DNA of 61,701 bases from Prevotella sp. GTDB taxonomy: Bacteria > Bacteroidota > Bacteroidia > Bacteroidales > Bacteroidaceae. The notes beneath the pieces were generated by a model. The model was not told the origin of the DNA and did not search any database. It saw only the letters and a list, made by a program, of their open reading frames with translations. This document shows positions 9,989 to 18,823 of the stretch, piece after piece. The stretch is from assembly GCA_017650905.1 (NCBI GenBank), contig JAGCDZ010000024.1, positions 1-61,701 of the forward strand, given 5' to 3'. The position numbers and the translations under genes were made by a program. Position 1 is the stretch's first letter. Each line of letters opens with the position of its first letter.

Positions 9989-9996
9989 CAAAGTTA
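9989..9996 (-). promoter_or_regulatory. -7 box of the parA promoter
   Basis: On the minus strand the sequence reads TAACTTTG, matching TAnnTTTG. No TTTG is seen at the usual -33 distance; the corresponding bases lie in the 7-bp repeat array shared with the divergent surE promoter. Confidence 0.6.
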
Positions 9997-10004
9997 CGAA
10001 ATAA

Positions 10005-10032
10005 GTCATAATTCATAATTCATAATTCATAT
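10005..10032 (+). repeat. 7-bp tandem repeat (TTCATAA) between parA and surE
   Basis: Three in-phase TTCATAA-type units (the last ending TTCATAT) preceded by a partial GTCATAA. The array fills the space between two divergent promoters. Related TTCACTA or TTCATTTT arrays recur upstream of other promoters in this window. Confidence 0.8.
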
Positions 10033-10047
10033 TTTTTTGTAATTTTG
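10026..10047 (+). promoter_or_regulatory. surE promoter, TTCAT-type
   Basis: TAATTTTG at 10040-10047 matches the -7 consensus. No TTTG lies at the -33 distance; instead the last TTCAT of the repeat array ends 9 bp before the box. The leader to the surE ATG is about 15-18 nt. Confidence 0.6.
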
Positions 10048-10068
10048 CACTCAAATCATTGATATTTT

Positions 10069-10836
10069 ATGAATAATAAACGACCACTATTGCTCATTTC
10101 TAATGATGACGGCTATCAGTCAAAGGGTATCAGAAGCCTTGTCGAGATGCTATCGGATGTCGCCGACATTATTGTTTGTGCTCCCGACGATGCCCGTAGT
10201 GGCTATTCCTGTGCTTTTTCAGCCACCATTCCTCTGCGTCTCCAAAAACACGAACAGTATGAGGGCGTTGAAATTTGGTCCTGCAACGGCACGCCTGTCG
10301 ACTGCGTAAAGCTGGCACTCTCCGAGATATGTCCGCGTCGGCCCGATATGGTCATCGGCGGAATTAACCACGGCGACAATGCCTCTGTCAATGCCCATTA
10401 TAGTGGTACGATGGGTGTTACCCTCGAAGGTTGTATGAAATACATTCCATCGGTGGCCTTCTCGCTTTGCGATTACCGTGAAAATGCAGACTTTGCCCCC
10501 CTTCGCCCTTTCATCCGTACCATTACGGCCCAAGTCCTCAGAGAAGGCTTGCCCCGTGGTGTCTGTCTTAATGTTAACTTCCCCCTTGTGCCGATGTTTC
10601 AAGGTGTCAGGGTGTGTCGCATGACTCCCGGTACTTGGTTTAACGAAGTGACGAAATGCCATCACCCCCGTGGCTACGACTACTGGTGGATGGTTGGCCG
10701 TTACCGAAATGACGAGCCTGAGGCCGAGGATACTGACCGTTGGGCCCTTGACAACGGCTATGTTGCCATTACCCCCACTCAAATAGATCTCACTGCCTAT
10801 CAAGCTTTCGAACAACTCAAAGCCTGGCCGTTATGA
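10069..10836 (+). CDS. surE: 5'/3'-nucleotidase SurE
   Basis: Metal-dependent nucleoside monophosphate phosphatase of 255 residues, the usual family length. The N-terminal metal site LLISNDDGYQSKGI (paired aspartates at residues 10-11) is intact, followed by CAPDDARSGYSCAFS and the GINHGDNASVNAHYSGTMG signature around residues 96-114. The stop codon overlaps the start of lpxB (ATGA), so the two are translationally coupled. It heads a three-gene plus-strand unit with lpxB and a DUF5020 gene. Confidence 0.96.
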   Translation: MNNKRPLLLISNDDGYQSKGIRSLVEMLSDVADIIVCAPDDARSGYSCAFSATIPLRLQKHEQYEGVEIWSCNGTPVDCVKLALSEICPRRPDMVIGGINHGDNASVNAHYSGTMGVTLEGCMKYIPSVAFSLCDYRENADFAPLRPFIRTITAQVLREGLPRGVCLNVNFPLVPMFQGVRVCRMTPGTWFNEVTKCHHPRGYDYWWMVGRYRNDEPEAEDTDRWALDNGYVAITPTQIDLTAYQAFEQLKAWPL

Positions 10837-11960
10837 AATATTATCTGATAGTAGGCGAAGCTTCAGGTGACCTCCATGCTTCACACTTGATGCAATCGTT
10901 AAAGAAATTTGACACTGATGCGCAGTTCCGATTCTTTGGCGGTGACCTGATGGCGGCTGTCGGTGGTACCTGTGTACGCCATTACAGAGACCTTGCCTAT
11001 ATGGGTTTTATTCCAGTGCTATTACATTTGCCTACGATACTTTCTAATATGCGGATGTGTAAGAATGATATTCTCTCTTGGCAGCCCGATTGTGTCATTC
11101 TTGTTGATTATCCAGGTTTTAATCTAAAGATAGCTAGGTTTGTAAAATCAAAGACAGAAATACCTGTCTATTATTATATTTCTCCGAAGATTTGGGCATG
11201 GAAAGAGTATCGCATCAAAAATATTAAGCATGATGTTGATGAACTCTTTTCCATCCTACCCTTTGAGGTCGATTTCTTTGAGGGAAAACACCATTATCCT
11301 ATCCACTATGTTGGTAACCCTACAGCCTATGAAGTTCACCAGTTTTTGGCCAAAGAACATTCGGAGAAACTGGAACATTCGGACAATCTGACCATGCCTG
11401 TAATCGCTTTGTTGGCTGGCTCCCGCCAGCAAGAAATCAAAGATAATCTTCCTGCAATGCTTGATGCTGTGAAACCTTATGAGACTGACTATCATATAAT
11501 CCTTGCAGGTGCCCCAGGCATCGAACGTGACTATTATACACCTTTTATTCAAGATCGAAAAGTACAGGTGGTCTATAACCAGACCTACGCTTTGCTCTCT
11601 AAGGCGCATGTCGCCCTCGTCACTAGTGGCACTGCCACCCTCGAGACTTGTCTATTCCGCGTACCGCAGGTAGTTTGCTACAAACTCCCCCTGCCTGTGA
11701 TTGCCGACTACGTACGCCGTCACCTGCTCAAGGTGAAATACATCTCATTAGTCAATCTTATTGTCGACCGCGAGGTTGTCACCGAACTCTTAGGTCGTAC
11801 TTTTACTGTCGATCATATTCGTGGTGAGCTAGATAAGATTTTAAAAGGCCCTTTGCGTGATACTATGCTTAAAGGTTACGATGAGGTCAGTCGCCGCCTC
11901 GGTGACCAAATTGCTCCCGACAATGCTGCAAGTTTAATTATAGAAAGATTAAAAATATGA
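10833..11960 (+). CDS. lpxB: Lipid-A-disaccharide synthase
   Basis: Glycosyltransferase (GT19) that condenses UDP-2,3-diacylglucosamine with lipid X to form the lipid A disaccharide at the inner face of the inner membrane. The 375 residues begin with YYLIVGEASGDLHASHLM, the family's N-terminal signature, and include YYISPKIWAWKEYRIKNIK, the GNP segment (YVGNPTAYE), LLAGSRQQEIKDNLP and the nucleotide-binding VTSGTATLETCLF. It overlaps surE by four bases and the following DUF5020 gene by four bases, indicating one operon. Confidence 0.97.
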   Translation: MKYYLIVGEASGDLHASHLMQSLKKFDTDAQFRFFGGDLMAAVGGTCVRHYRDLAYMGFIPVLLHLPTILSNMRMCKNDILSWQPDCVILVDYPGFNLKIARFVKSKTEIPVYYYISPKIWAWKEYRIKNIKHDVDELFSILPFEVDFFEGKHHYPIHYVGNPTAYEVHQFLAKEHSEKLEHSDNLTMPVIALLAGSRQQEIKDNLPAMLDAVKPYETDYHIILAGAPGIERDYYTPFIQDRKVQVVYNQTYALLSKAHVALVTSGTATLETCLFRVPQVVCYKLPLPVIADYVRRHLLKVKYISLVNLIVDREVVTELLGRTFTVDHIRGELDKILKGPLRDTMLKGYDEVSRRLGDQIAPDNAASLIIERLKI

Positions 11961-12664
11961 AAAAATTCATTATCCTTATCATTCTGGCCTTCTCTGCTTT
12001 TACGGCCAATTCTCAGAACATTCAGCTCCATTATGACTTCGGTCGTAATCTTTACACCGATGAGGAAGCTACTCGTCAAAAAGTCACCGTCACCCTCGAA
12101 CAGTTCAAGGCTGACAACTGGGGCTCTTGGTACTATTTCGTTGACGTCGACCTCAGTCGAAAAGAGACTCTTGGCGCTTATACGGAGATTTCGCGTGAAA
12201 TCAACCTTTTCAAGAAACTTCCTCTCGCCGCCCATGTTGAGTACGATGGTGGTCTAGGCTCCCGAAATGGCAGTTACCAGCAGGCTGCCCTCGCGGGTGT
12301 TGCCTACAATGGTAATACCCCCAACTATACTGCTACTTGGTCGCTCCAGCTGCTCTACAAACGTTTCTTCAAGAGTTATGATTTCAATACTGCTTATAAT
12401 AGTATGCAACTGACGGGTGTATGGGGTGTCCATTTTTTCAATCGCAAAATGTCATTCTCGGGCTTTATTGATTTCTGGCGAGGGCAGAAAGCCGACGGCC
12501 ATGGTCAACTCGTCGTTCTTTCTGAACCCCAGTTATGGTATAACTTTACCGACCACCTTAGCTTAGGTTCTGAGGTGGAAATCAGTAACAACTTCATATA
12601 TAATACGGTCAACGATAAGACCTTCTTCGTTAATCCCACGCTTGCAGTCAAATGGAATTTCTAA
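11957..12664 (+). CDS. DUF5020-family outer-membrane-like protein
   Basis: A 235-residue exported protein starting with a signal peptide (MKKFIILIILAFSAFTANSQ). The mature part alternates aromatic and polar residues in beta-hairpin style (YDFGRNLY, WSLQLLYKRFF, LWYNFTDHLSLGSEVEIS) and ends in tryptophan-asparagine-phenylalanine, a typical outer-membrane barrel C-terminus. This fits the DUF5020 family, which I relate to Tsx-like barrels only by general appearance. It overlaps lpxB by four bases. Its role is unknown. Confidence 0.82.
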   Translation: MKKFIILIILAFSAFTANSQNIQLHYDFGRNLYTDEEATRQKVTVTLEQFKADNWGSWYYFVDVDLSRKETLGAYTEISREINLFKKLPLAAHVEYDGGLGSRNGSYQQAALAGVAYNGNTPNYTATWSLQLLYKRFFKSYDFNTAYNSMQLTGVWGVHFFNRKMSFSGFIDFWRGQKADGHGQLVVLSEPQLWYNFTDHLSLGSEVEISNNFIYNTVNDKTFFVNPTLAVKWNF

Positions 12665-12681
12665 TTAATTCCCTAAAAACA

Positions 12682-12726
12682 CTGAGTTAACTCGATTGAT
12701 GAAATGAGTTAACTCAGCGGTTTTTT
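12682..12726. terminator. Bidirectional terminator after the surE-lpxB-DUF5020 unit
   Basis: CTGAGTTAACTC (12682-12693) pairs perfectly with GAGTTAACTCAG (12706-12717), 12 bp with a 12-nt loop, followed by T6. The stop codon of the minus-strand ATPase gene lies inside the right arm and an A-rich stretch on the left can give a U-tract for that strand. Confidence 0.88.
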
Positions 12727-13505
12727 GTGGCAGGTGACACAGTCTCTTTCTCCAAAACCAGATTGCGCATATTCTTCAATAAGTCACTGGCGAAGATGAA
12801 GTCGATGAGACGGGTGTTGTCGGAGTGCATAATCTGGTTACTGACACCCTGCCATTCCTTGTGGCCTTCATAGATGAAAATGATATTCTCGCCAATACCC
12901 ATTACCGAGTTCATATCGTGGGTATTAATGATAGTTGTCATATTGAATTCCTTCGTAATGCTATGCAATAAGTCGTCGATTACAAGCGAGGTCTTTGGGT
13001 CGAGGCCAGAGTTCGGCTCGTCACAGAACAGATATTTGGGGTTTAGAGCGATGGCACGGGCGATGGCTACGCGCTTCTGCATACCACCTGACAATTCGCC
13101 TGGGAATTTCTCCTCGGCACCCACCAGGTTTACACGCTCCAGACAGTCCATAGCTCGCTTTTTGCGCTCTCGTAGGTTCATCGATGAAAACATATCCAAC
13201 GGGAACATCACGTTCTCCAACACCGTCAGCGAGTCAAATAGGGCTGCACTTTGGAAAATCATGCCCATCTCACGCCGCATATAAACCTTTTCCTTTTTCG
13301 ACATCGCCACGAAATCGCGACCGTCATAAAGAACTTGTCCACTTGTGGGGTCTAGGAGTCCCACAAGGTTTTTCATTAGCACTGTCTTTCCCGATCCGCT
13401 CTGACCGATAATCAGGTTCGTCTTGCCATCTTCGAACATTGTACTGACATCCGAAAGCACTTCTTTGTCTTCAAACGACTTATATAGATTCTTAACCTCT
13501 ATCAT
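12714..13505 (-). CDS. Lipid-transport ABC ATPase, MlaF-like
   Basis: ATP-binding subunit of a phospholipid-transport ABC system of the Mla/MCE type. The 263 residues contain Walker A GQSGSGKT near 36-43, the ABC signature LSGGMQKRVAIARA near 138-151, Walker B YLFCDEPNSGLDP near 158-170 and the H-loop TIINTHD. The PNSGLDP wording is typical of MlaF. Its start overlaps the stop of the permease gene by four bases (ATGA), so the pair is translationally coupled. No MCE-domain gene is present in the window; it may lie elsewhere. Confidence 0.93.
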   Translation of the reverse strand: MIEVKNLYKSFEDKEVLSDVSTMFEDGKTNLIIGQSGSGKTVLMKNLVGLLDPTSGQVLYDGRDFVAMSKKEKVYMRREMGMIFQSAALFDSLTVLENVMFPLDMFSSMNLRERKKRAMDCLERVNLVGAEEKFPGELSGGMQKRVAIARAIALNPKYLFCDEPNSGLDPKTSLVIDDLLHSITKEFNMTTIINTHDMNSVMGIGENIIFIYEGHKEWQGVSNQIMHSDNTRLIDFIFASDLLKNMRNLVLEKETVSPATKNR

Positions 13506-14248
13506 GACAGCAACTGGGTTAGGAATACATCACTGAACAGGATAAGTACGCTCGACGACACTACTGCATCGGTTGACGACTTACCCACGTTTACACTACC
13601 ACCCTCTACTGTATAGCCGCAAAATGCCGGTACACTCGAAATGATAAAGGCAAAAAACTCACTTTTGATGATTGACATCCACACAAACCACGACTTAAAC
13701 GAGTGTTGCAGACCCAGTGTCAGGTCGTCGGGAGGTAGCACATGACCCACGTAGGCAGTGGCATAGGCGCCTAATATACCTGTGGCTGATGAGAATATAA
13801 CTAGGAAAGGCATGATGGTGAGCATGCCCATTATCTTCGGTAGTATTAGGTAGCTGGCTGAATTTACACCCATGATTTCTAAGGCGTCGATTTGCTGGGT
13901 CACGCGCATCGTACCTAACTCCGAGGCGATGTTTGAACCTACCTTGCCGGCCAGGATCAGACACATGATGGAGCTCGAAAATTCCAACAGCAGAATCTCA
14001 CGTGTCGTATAGCCACTCACCCAACGGGGCATCCACGGGCTCTGGATGTTCAATTTCATCTGAATGCAGATTACAGCGCCGATAAAGAATGAGATAAGCA
14101 ACACAATGCCAATGGAGTTCACGCCCAATTGCGCCATCTCTTTTACATATGATTTAAAAAACATACGCATACGTTCCGGGACGGAAAAGGTCCGCCCCAT
14201 CAGTTGCAGGTAGCGCCCGAATATGGTCAGATATCTGATGATCATCAT
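13502..14248 (-). CDS. Lipid-transport ABC permease, MlaE family
   Basis: Inner-membrane permease of the MlaE (DUF140) family, 248 residues, partner of the ATPase that follows. Typical features are the hydrophobic segment around residues 45-65 (IGIVLLISFFIGAVICIQM), the conserved SELGTMRVTQQIDALEIMG loop at about 128-146 that contacts the ATPase, and the GYTVEGGSVNVGKSSTDAVV segment near the end. The start uses the first of two adjacent ATG codons. A TACCTTTG promoter box lies 26 bp upstream. Confidence 0.93.
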   Translation of the reverse strand: MMIIRYLTIFGRYLQLMGRTFSVPERMRMFFKSYVKEMAQLGVNSIGIVLLISFFIGAVICIQMKLNIQSPWMPRWVSGYTTREILLLEFSSSIMCLILAGKVGSNIASELGTMRVTQQIDALEIMGVNSASYLILPKIMGMLTIMPFLVIFSSATGILGAYATAYVGHVLPPDDLTLGLQHSFKSWFVWMSIIKSEFFAFIISSVPAFCGYTVEGGSVNVGKSSTDAVVSSSVLILFSDVFLTQLLS

Positions 14249-14273
14249 CTCACTCTACTGTCTTTATCGTCGA

Positions 14274-14304
14274 CAAAGGTAGACATAATTTCCCAAACTG
14301 CCAA
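14274..14304 (-). promoter_or_regulatory. mlaEF promoter
   Basis: Minus-strand TACCTTTG at 14281-14274 with TTG at 14304-14302, a 20-bp spacing. It faces away from lptB. Confidence 0.6.
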
Positions 14305-14376
14305 GGATAATCGTTAATAATACCAAACAACGGCACATTTTTTGTTGGCAACCCGCCAATTCTAAGAAAAATATAG

Positions 14377-14384
14377 TATTTTTG
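14377..14384 (+). promoter_or_regulatory. lptB promoter -7 box, nearly leaderless
   Basis: TATTTTTG matches TAnnTTTG and ends 9 bp before the ATG at 14394, so transcription should begin within about 5 nt of the start codon. No clear -33 TTTG. Confidence 0.55.
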
Positions 14385-14393
14385 CGGGCGATT

Positions 14394-15185
14394 ATGGAGA
14401 CAGAAGGATTAGTATTACGCACGGAAGGTCTTGTGAAACGGTATGGTAAGCGTACTGTGGTGAACGATGTGAGTTTCAATGTGAAGCAGGGCGAGATTGT
14501 GGGTCTGCTGGGGCCCAATGGCGCTGGTAAGACCACCTCGTTTTATATGACTACAGGTCTGATTGTGCCTAATGGGGGACATATTTACCTAGGTGATGAG
14601 GATGTGACGAAATACCCTGTGTTCAGGCGTGCGAGGGCTGGTATCGGTTATCTGGCCCAGGAGGCGAGCGTGTTCCGTAAGATGAGTGTCGAGGACAATA
14701 TCCTTTCGGTATTGGAGATGACGGGCAAACCCCGCGACTACCAGTTGCAGAAATTGGAGGAATTGATCAAGGAGTTCCGTTTGGGTAAGGTGCGCAAGAA
14801 CAAAGGTGATCAACTCTCAGGCGGTGAGCGTAGAAGAACGGAGATTGCCCGTTGTTTGGCCATCGAACCGAAGTTTATTATGCTTGACGAGCCTTTTGCG
14901 GGTGTCGACCCCATCGCTGTAGAGGATATTCAACAGATTGTGTGGAAACTGAAATATAGAAATATAGGTATTCTGATAACCGACCATAATGTGGATGAGA
15001 CGCTTACCATCACCGACCGTGCGTATTTGTTGTTCGAGGGTCGTATCCTTTTCCAAGGTTCGCCTGAAGAATTGGCAGAGAACAAAATTGTGAGGGAGAA
15101 GTATCTGACAAACTCATTCGTGCTGAGAAAGAAGGACTTCCAGTTGATGGAAGAGGAGCGAAAAGCAAAAGAGGAAGAAGAGTGA
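14394..15185 (+). CDS. lptB: LPS export ABC ATPase LptB
   Basis: Cytoplasmic ATPase that powers extraction of lipopolysaccharide from the inner membrane with LptFG. The ATG at 14394 is chosen because an in-frame TTG at 14382 lies inside the promoter -7 box. The 263 residues contain Walker [11 protein letters not shown], the Q-loop [10 protein letters not shown], the signature [16 protein letters not shown], Walker [14 protein letters not shown] and ITDHNV. The spacing and wording ([14 protein letters not shown]) are diagnostic for LptB. A charged C-terminal extension ends in EEEE. Other Lpt genes are not adjacent, but an OstA-like gene is 11 kb downstream. Confidence 0.95.
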   Translation: METEGLVLRTEGLVKRYGKRTVVNDVSFNVKQGEIVGLLGPNGAGKTTSFYMTTGLIVPNGGHIYLGDEDVTKYPVFRRARAGIGYLAQEASVFRKMSVEDNILSVLEMTGKPRDYQLQKLEELIKEFRLGKVRKNKGDQLSGGERRRTEIARCLAIEPKFIMLDEPFAGVDPIAVEDIQQIVWKLKYRNIGILITDHNVDETLTITDRAYLLFEGRILFQGSPEELAENKIVREKYLTNSFVLRKKDFQLMEEERKAKEEEE

Positions 15186-15278
15186 AATAAAAGAGTAATT
15201 ATAGGGGAGTTAAAGGGACGAATGTGATGAGGTAAGAAGGCTTGAAACGTTAAAAAATAACAAGAGAGTGTCATTTTA

Positions 15279-15321
15279 TTCACTATTCACTCTTTACTTT
15301 TCCCTTTTTTTTGTACTTTTG
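15279..15321 (+). promoter_or_regulatory. Trigger factor promoter region with two TTCACTA repeats
   Basis: TACTTTTG at 15314-15321 is the -7 box. Two 7-bp units (TTCACTATTCACTC) occupy 15279-15292, farther from the box than in the other repeat-bearing promoters. No -33 TTTG is visible. Confidence 0.5.
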
Positions 15322-15365
15322 CACCCCAAAATTTGCACGTATTATATAATAAGGTATAAAGAAAG

Positions 15366-16724
15366 ATGAAAATTACATTTGATTGCCCTGATAAGATCAA
15401 TGGTGTACTGACCATGACCATTGAGCCCGCTGACTATCAGGAAAAGGTTGAGAAGACACTGAAAGATTATCGCAAGAAAGCCCAGGTTCCTGGTTTCCGT
15501 CCTGGACAGGTTCCTATGGGACTGGTAAAACGCCAATATGGTACTGCCATTAAGGTTGACGAGGTGAATCGCCTGATGGGTGAGAAACTCTATGAATATG
15601 TGCGTGAGAATAAAATTCAGATGCTTGGAGAGCCTCTGCCCAGCGATAAGCAGCAACCGCAGGATTTCGAGAAGGAGGGAGATATGACCTTCGTGTTCGA
15701 CATTGCCGTTGCCCCTGAATTTACGGTGGCCTTGAGCGGAAAGGATAAGATTGCCTATTATACTATCACCGTTGATGACAAACTCATTGACCAGCAGGTT
15801 CAGATGTATGCCTCACAGGGTGGTGAGTTTGTGAAGGCTGAGGTATTCAGTGGTAATGACACCATTACCGGTGACTTGCGCCAGCTCGATGAGAAAGGTA
15901 GTACTCTCGAGGGCGGTATCACTACTGAGAGCGGTATGATTATGCCTGCCTATATCAAGGAAGACAAGCAGAAAAAGCTCTTTGACGGCTGTAAGCCAGG
16001 TGATATAATCACTTTCAATCCCAAGAAGGCGTATCCCGATAATGATGCTGAAGTGGCTGCCCTGTTGAAGGTGAAGAAGGAAGATATTGCTGACATGAAC
16101 AGTGATTTTTCGTTTCAGGTTACAGAGATTCGTCACTTTGAGCCTGCTGAGGTGAACCAGGCTTTGTTCGACCGTGTTTTCGGCGAGGGTACAGTGAAGG
16201 ATGAGAAAGCCTTCCGTGAGAAAATCGCCGAACAGTTGAAGGCTCAGTTTGTTGGTAGTAGCGACTATAAGTTTATGCTGGATGTGCGCGCCCATTTGGA
16301 GAAGAAAGTGGGCAAGCTCGAGTTCCCTGAAACTCTGTTGAAGCGTGTGATGCTTCAGAACAACAAGGACAAGGGTGCTGACTATGTAGAACAGAACTTT
16401 GAGGGCAGCATCAAGGAATTGGCCTGGCATCTGATCAAGGAACAGATTGTAACCGCTCAGGAGATCAAGGTCGAAGATGAGGATGTGAAGCGTGTAGCCC
16501 GTGAGGCCATTCGTGCACAGTTTGCCCAGTATGGCATGGCCAATGTGCCTGACGATGTGGTCGAGAATTATGCTGAAGAACAGTTGAAAAAGCGCGAGAA
16601 CATTGACAACTTTGTGGACCGTGCCGTGGATTTGAAACTGACTGAAAAACTCAAGACTGTGGTCAAACTGGATGAAAAATCGGTCACTTTAGACGAGTTT
16701 AACAAGATGATGGAAGGAAAATAA
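15366..16724 (+). CDS. tig: Trigger factor
   Basis: Ribosome-associated chaperone that receives nascent chains at the exit tunnel. The 452 residues begin with a ribosome-binding domain carrying the loop GFRPGQVP (about 43-50; GFRKGKVP in E. coli). The middle PPIase-like domain (about 150-250) is divergent, as expected for Bacteroidetes. The long helical C-terminal domain spans about 260-430. The leader contains AATAAGGTATA seven bases before the ATG, a motif also seen in two other leaders in this window. Confidence 0.95.
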   Translation: MKITFDCPDKINGVLTMTIEPADYQEKVEKTLKDYRKKAQVPGFRPGQVPMGLVKRQYGTAIKVDEVNRLMGEKLYEYVRENKIQMLGEPLPSDKQQPQDFEKEGDMTFVFDIAVAPEFTVALSGKDKIAYYTITVDDKLIDQQVQMYASQGGEFVKAEVFSGNDTITGDLRQLDEKGSTLEGGITTESGMIMPAYIKEDKQKKLFDGCKPGDIITFNPKKAYPDNDAEVAALLKVKKEDIADMNSDFSFQVTEIRHFEPAEVNQALFDRVFGEGTVKDEKAFREKIAEQLKAQFVGSSDYKFMLDVRAHLEKKVGKLEFPETLLKRVMLQNNKDKGADYVEQNFEGSIKELAWHLIKEQIVTAQEIKVEDEDVKRVAREAIRAQFAQYGMANVPDDVVENYAEEQLKKRENIDNFVDRAVDLKLTEKLKTVVKLDEKSVTLDEFNKMMEGK

Positions 16725-16752
16725 GTATTTTTACGAAAAAATAACTCCTTTT

Positions 16753-16786
16753 TTTGAAGGGTTATCGACTTTTTTTCTTATCTTTG
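16753..16786 (+). promoter_or_regulatory. clpP promoter
   Basis: TATCTTTG at 16779-16786 with TTTG at 16753-16756 (22-bp spacing). The leader contains GTGAATA/GTGAAAA repeats in the opposite orientation to those found at other promoters. Confidence 0.55.
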
Positions 16787-16872
16787 TGTCCCAATCACGA
16801 GATAAAAAGGTCGAGAACCCTTTTTTAGTGAATAATGATGAGTGAAAAATGAATAGTGAAAAAGTGAAGCTT

Positions 16873-17541
16873 ATGAAGAATGATTTTAGAAAATATGCCG
16901 TAGGGCATTTAGGAATGGATGGCTTGACATTTGACGAGGTGATGCAGGCACAGGCTCAGTATCTGAATCCGTATATTCTCGAGGAACGTCAATTGAACGT
17001 GACGCAAATGGACGTCTTCTCACGTTTGATGATGGACCGCATTATCTTTTTGGGAACCCAGATTGACGACTATACCGCCAATACACTGCAGGCTCAGCTG
17101 TTGTATCTTGACTCTGTGGACTCAGGCAAAGATATCAGTATTTATATCAATTCGCCCGGTGGTAGTGTGACAGCTGGTCTCGGTATTTACGATACCATGC
17201 AGTTTATCTCCAGCGACGTGGCCACCATCTGTACAGGTATGGCAGCCTCGATGGGCGCCGTATTGCTTGTTGCTGGTACTGAAGGTAAGCGCTCTGCATT
17301 ACCACATAGTCGTGTGATGATTCATCAGCCCCTTGGCGGTGTGCAGGGACAGGCCTCGGATATCGAGATTGAAGCCAAGGAGATTTTGAAGTTCAAAAAA
17401 GAACTCTACACCATCATCTCAGAGCATTCACATACTCCTTATGAGAAGGTGTATGCCGACTCCGACCGTAATTACTGGATGACGGCTGAAGAGGCTAAGG
17501 CTTACGGTATGATTGATAATGTTCTCACAAGGAAAAAATAA
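16873..17541 (+). CDS. clpP: ATP-dependent Clp protease proteolytic subunit
   Basis: Serine protease subunit of ClpXP. I place the start at the ATG at 16873 ([14 protein letters not shown]), which aligns with typical Bacteroidales ClpP N-termini; an in-frame ATG at 16849 would add eight residues encoded by repeat sequence. The 222 residues include the catalytic serine in GMAASMGA, the catalytic histidine in MIHQPLGG and the aspartate in DSDRNYWM. The stop is 2 bp from the clpX start, so the two subunits are made together. Confidence 0.95.
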   Translation: MKNDFRKYAVGHLGMDGLTFDEVMQAQAQYLNPYILEERQLNVTQMDVFSRLMMDRIIFLGTQIDDYTANTLQAQLLYLDSVDSGKDISIYINSPGGSVTAGLGIYDTMQFISSDVATICTGMAASMGAVLLVAGTEGKRSALPHSRVMIHQPLGGVQGQASDIEIEAKEILKFKKELYTIISEHSHTPYEKVYADSDRNYWMTAEEAKAYGMIDNVLTRKK

Positions 17542-17543
17542 TA

Positions 17544-18773
17544 ATGGCAAAGAAAGCATGTAGTTTCTGTGGAAGGACGGAGAATGAGTGCCGATTGCTC
17601 ATCACAGGTGTTAACGGTTTTATTTGCGAGAACTGTACCGAGCAAGCCTACCGTATCGTTCAGGAGAATCTCACCGACGCCTCTCAGACCCGCGACAACG
17701 GACGCTTCAAGATGAAAGCAGTGCCAAAACCCGTAGATATCAAGAAATATCTGGACCAGTATGTTATCGGTCAAGACATGGCGAAACGTTTCCTCTCGGT
17801 GGCCGTCTACAACCATTATAAGCGGTTGCAGCAACCGGAGGACAAGGACGGTGTAGAGATTGAGAAGAGCAATATCATTATGGTGGGTTCTACTGGTACG
17901 GGCAAGACCTTGATGGCGCGTACTATCGCCAAGATGCTTGATGTGCCATTTTCCATCGTTGATGCTACCGTATTTACTGAGGCTGGCTATGTGGGTGAAG
18001 ATGTGGAGAGTATTCTCACACGATTGTTACAAGTGGCCGACTATGATGTGGCGGCAGCCCAGCGGGGTATTGTTTTCATCGATGAGATTGATAAGATTGC
18101 CCGTAAGAGTGATAACCCTTCCATCACGCGCGACGTGAGTGGCGAGGGAGTGCAGCAAGGTCTGCTCAAACTGTTGGAGGGCACCAATGTGAACGTGCCA
18201 CCTAAGGGTGGGCGCAAGCATCCTGATCAGGACTACATTTCTGTTGATACCCGCAATATCCTCTTTATCTGTGGTGGTGCTTTCGATGGCATTGAGCGGA
18301 AGATTGCCCAAAGAATGAACACCCATGTTGTGGGTTATAATTCTGTGCAGAATGTTGCAAAAATTGACAAAGAGAACCTGATGCAGTATGTCGTGCCTCA
18401 GGATTTGAAGGCGTTCGGACTGATACCCGAGATTATTGGTCGTCTGCCCGTGTTGACCTACCTGAATCCGCTCGACCGCGAAGCCTTGTCTAAGATCCTC
18501 ACTGAGCCAAAGAACTCTATCGTTAAACAATATGAGAAGTTGTTTGAGATGGATGGTATTAAACTTACGTTTGCCCCAGAAGCGCTAGAGGTAATTGTCG
18601 ACAAGGCTGTAGAGTATAAACTCGGTGCACGTGGTCTGCGCTCTATCGTGGAGAGTGTAATGATGGATACAATGTTCGAGTTTCCGTCGAAGAGAGTAAA
18701 GAAATTTGAAGTAACGGCTAAGTATGTGCTGCAACAACTTGAAAAGTCGCATTTGCAGCGGTTGGCCTCTTAA
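17544..18773 (+). CDS. clpX: ATP-dependent Clp protease ATP-binding subunit
   Basis: AAA+ unfoldase that feeds substrates into ClpP. The 409 residues contain an N-terminal zinc-binding domain ([11 protein letters not shown], then CENC, residues 6-33), Walker A GSTGTGKT (about 114-121), Walker [11 protein letters not shown], the pore loop GYVGED and sensor 2 (GARGLRS). The loop that contacts ClpP reads VVGYNS where E. coli has an IGF motif; this is the usual Bacteroidetes form as far as I recall. It is encoded immediately after clpP. Confidence 0.97.
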   Translation: MAKKACSFCGRTENECRLLITGVNGFICENCTEQAYRIVQENLTDASQTRDNGRFKMKAVPKPVDIKKYLDQYVIGQDMAKRFLSVAVYNHYKRLQQPEDKDGVEIEKSNIIMVGSTGTGKTLMARTIAKMLDVPFSIVDATVFTEAGYVGEDVESILTRLLQVADYDVAAAQRGIVFIDEIDKIARKSDNPSITRDVSGEGVQQGLLKLLEGTNVNVPPKGGRKHPDQDYISVDTRNILFICGGAFDGIERKIAQRMNTHVVGYNSVQNVAKIDKENLMQYVVPQDLKAFGLIPEIIGRLPVLTYLNPLDREALSKILTEPKNSIVKQYEKLFEMDGIKLTFAPEALEVIVDKAVEYKLGARGLRSIVESVMMDTMFEFPSKRVKKFEVTAKYVLQQLEKSHLQRLAS

Positions 18774-18823
18774 ATAACAGACATCTACAAGCCTATTACA
18801 TTAACGAAAGAAGGAAAAATGAT

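Noticed and set aside
9947-10068. A parS site next to parAB
   Set aside because: No copy of the classical palindromic parS sequence was found here by eye; the intergenic repeats are TTCATAA units of a different kind.
10219-10815. A 198-codon minus-strand frame opposite surE
   Set aside because: Lies inside a clear surE gene with all family motifs; composition typical of an antisense shadow.
16849-16872. ATG at 16849 as the clpP start
   Set aside because: The extra eight residues are encoded by GTGAA-type intergenic repeat sequence and are not typical of ClpP; the ATG at 16873 fits the family.
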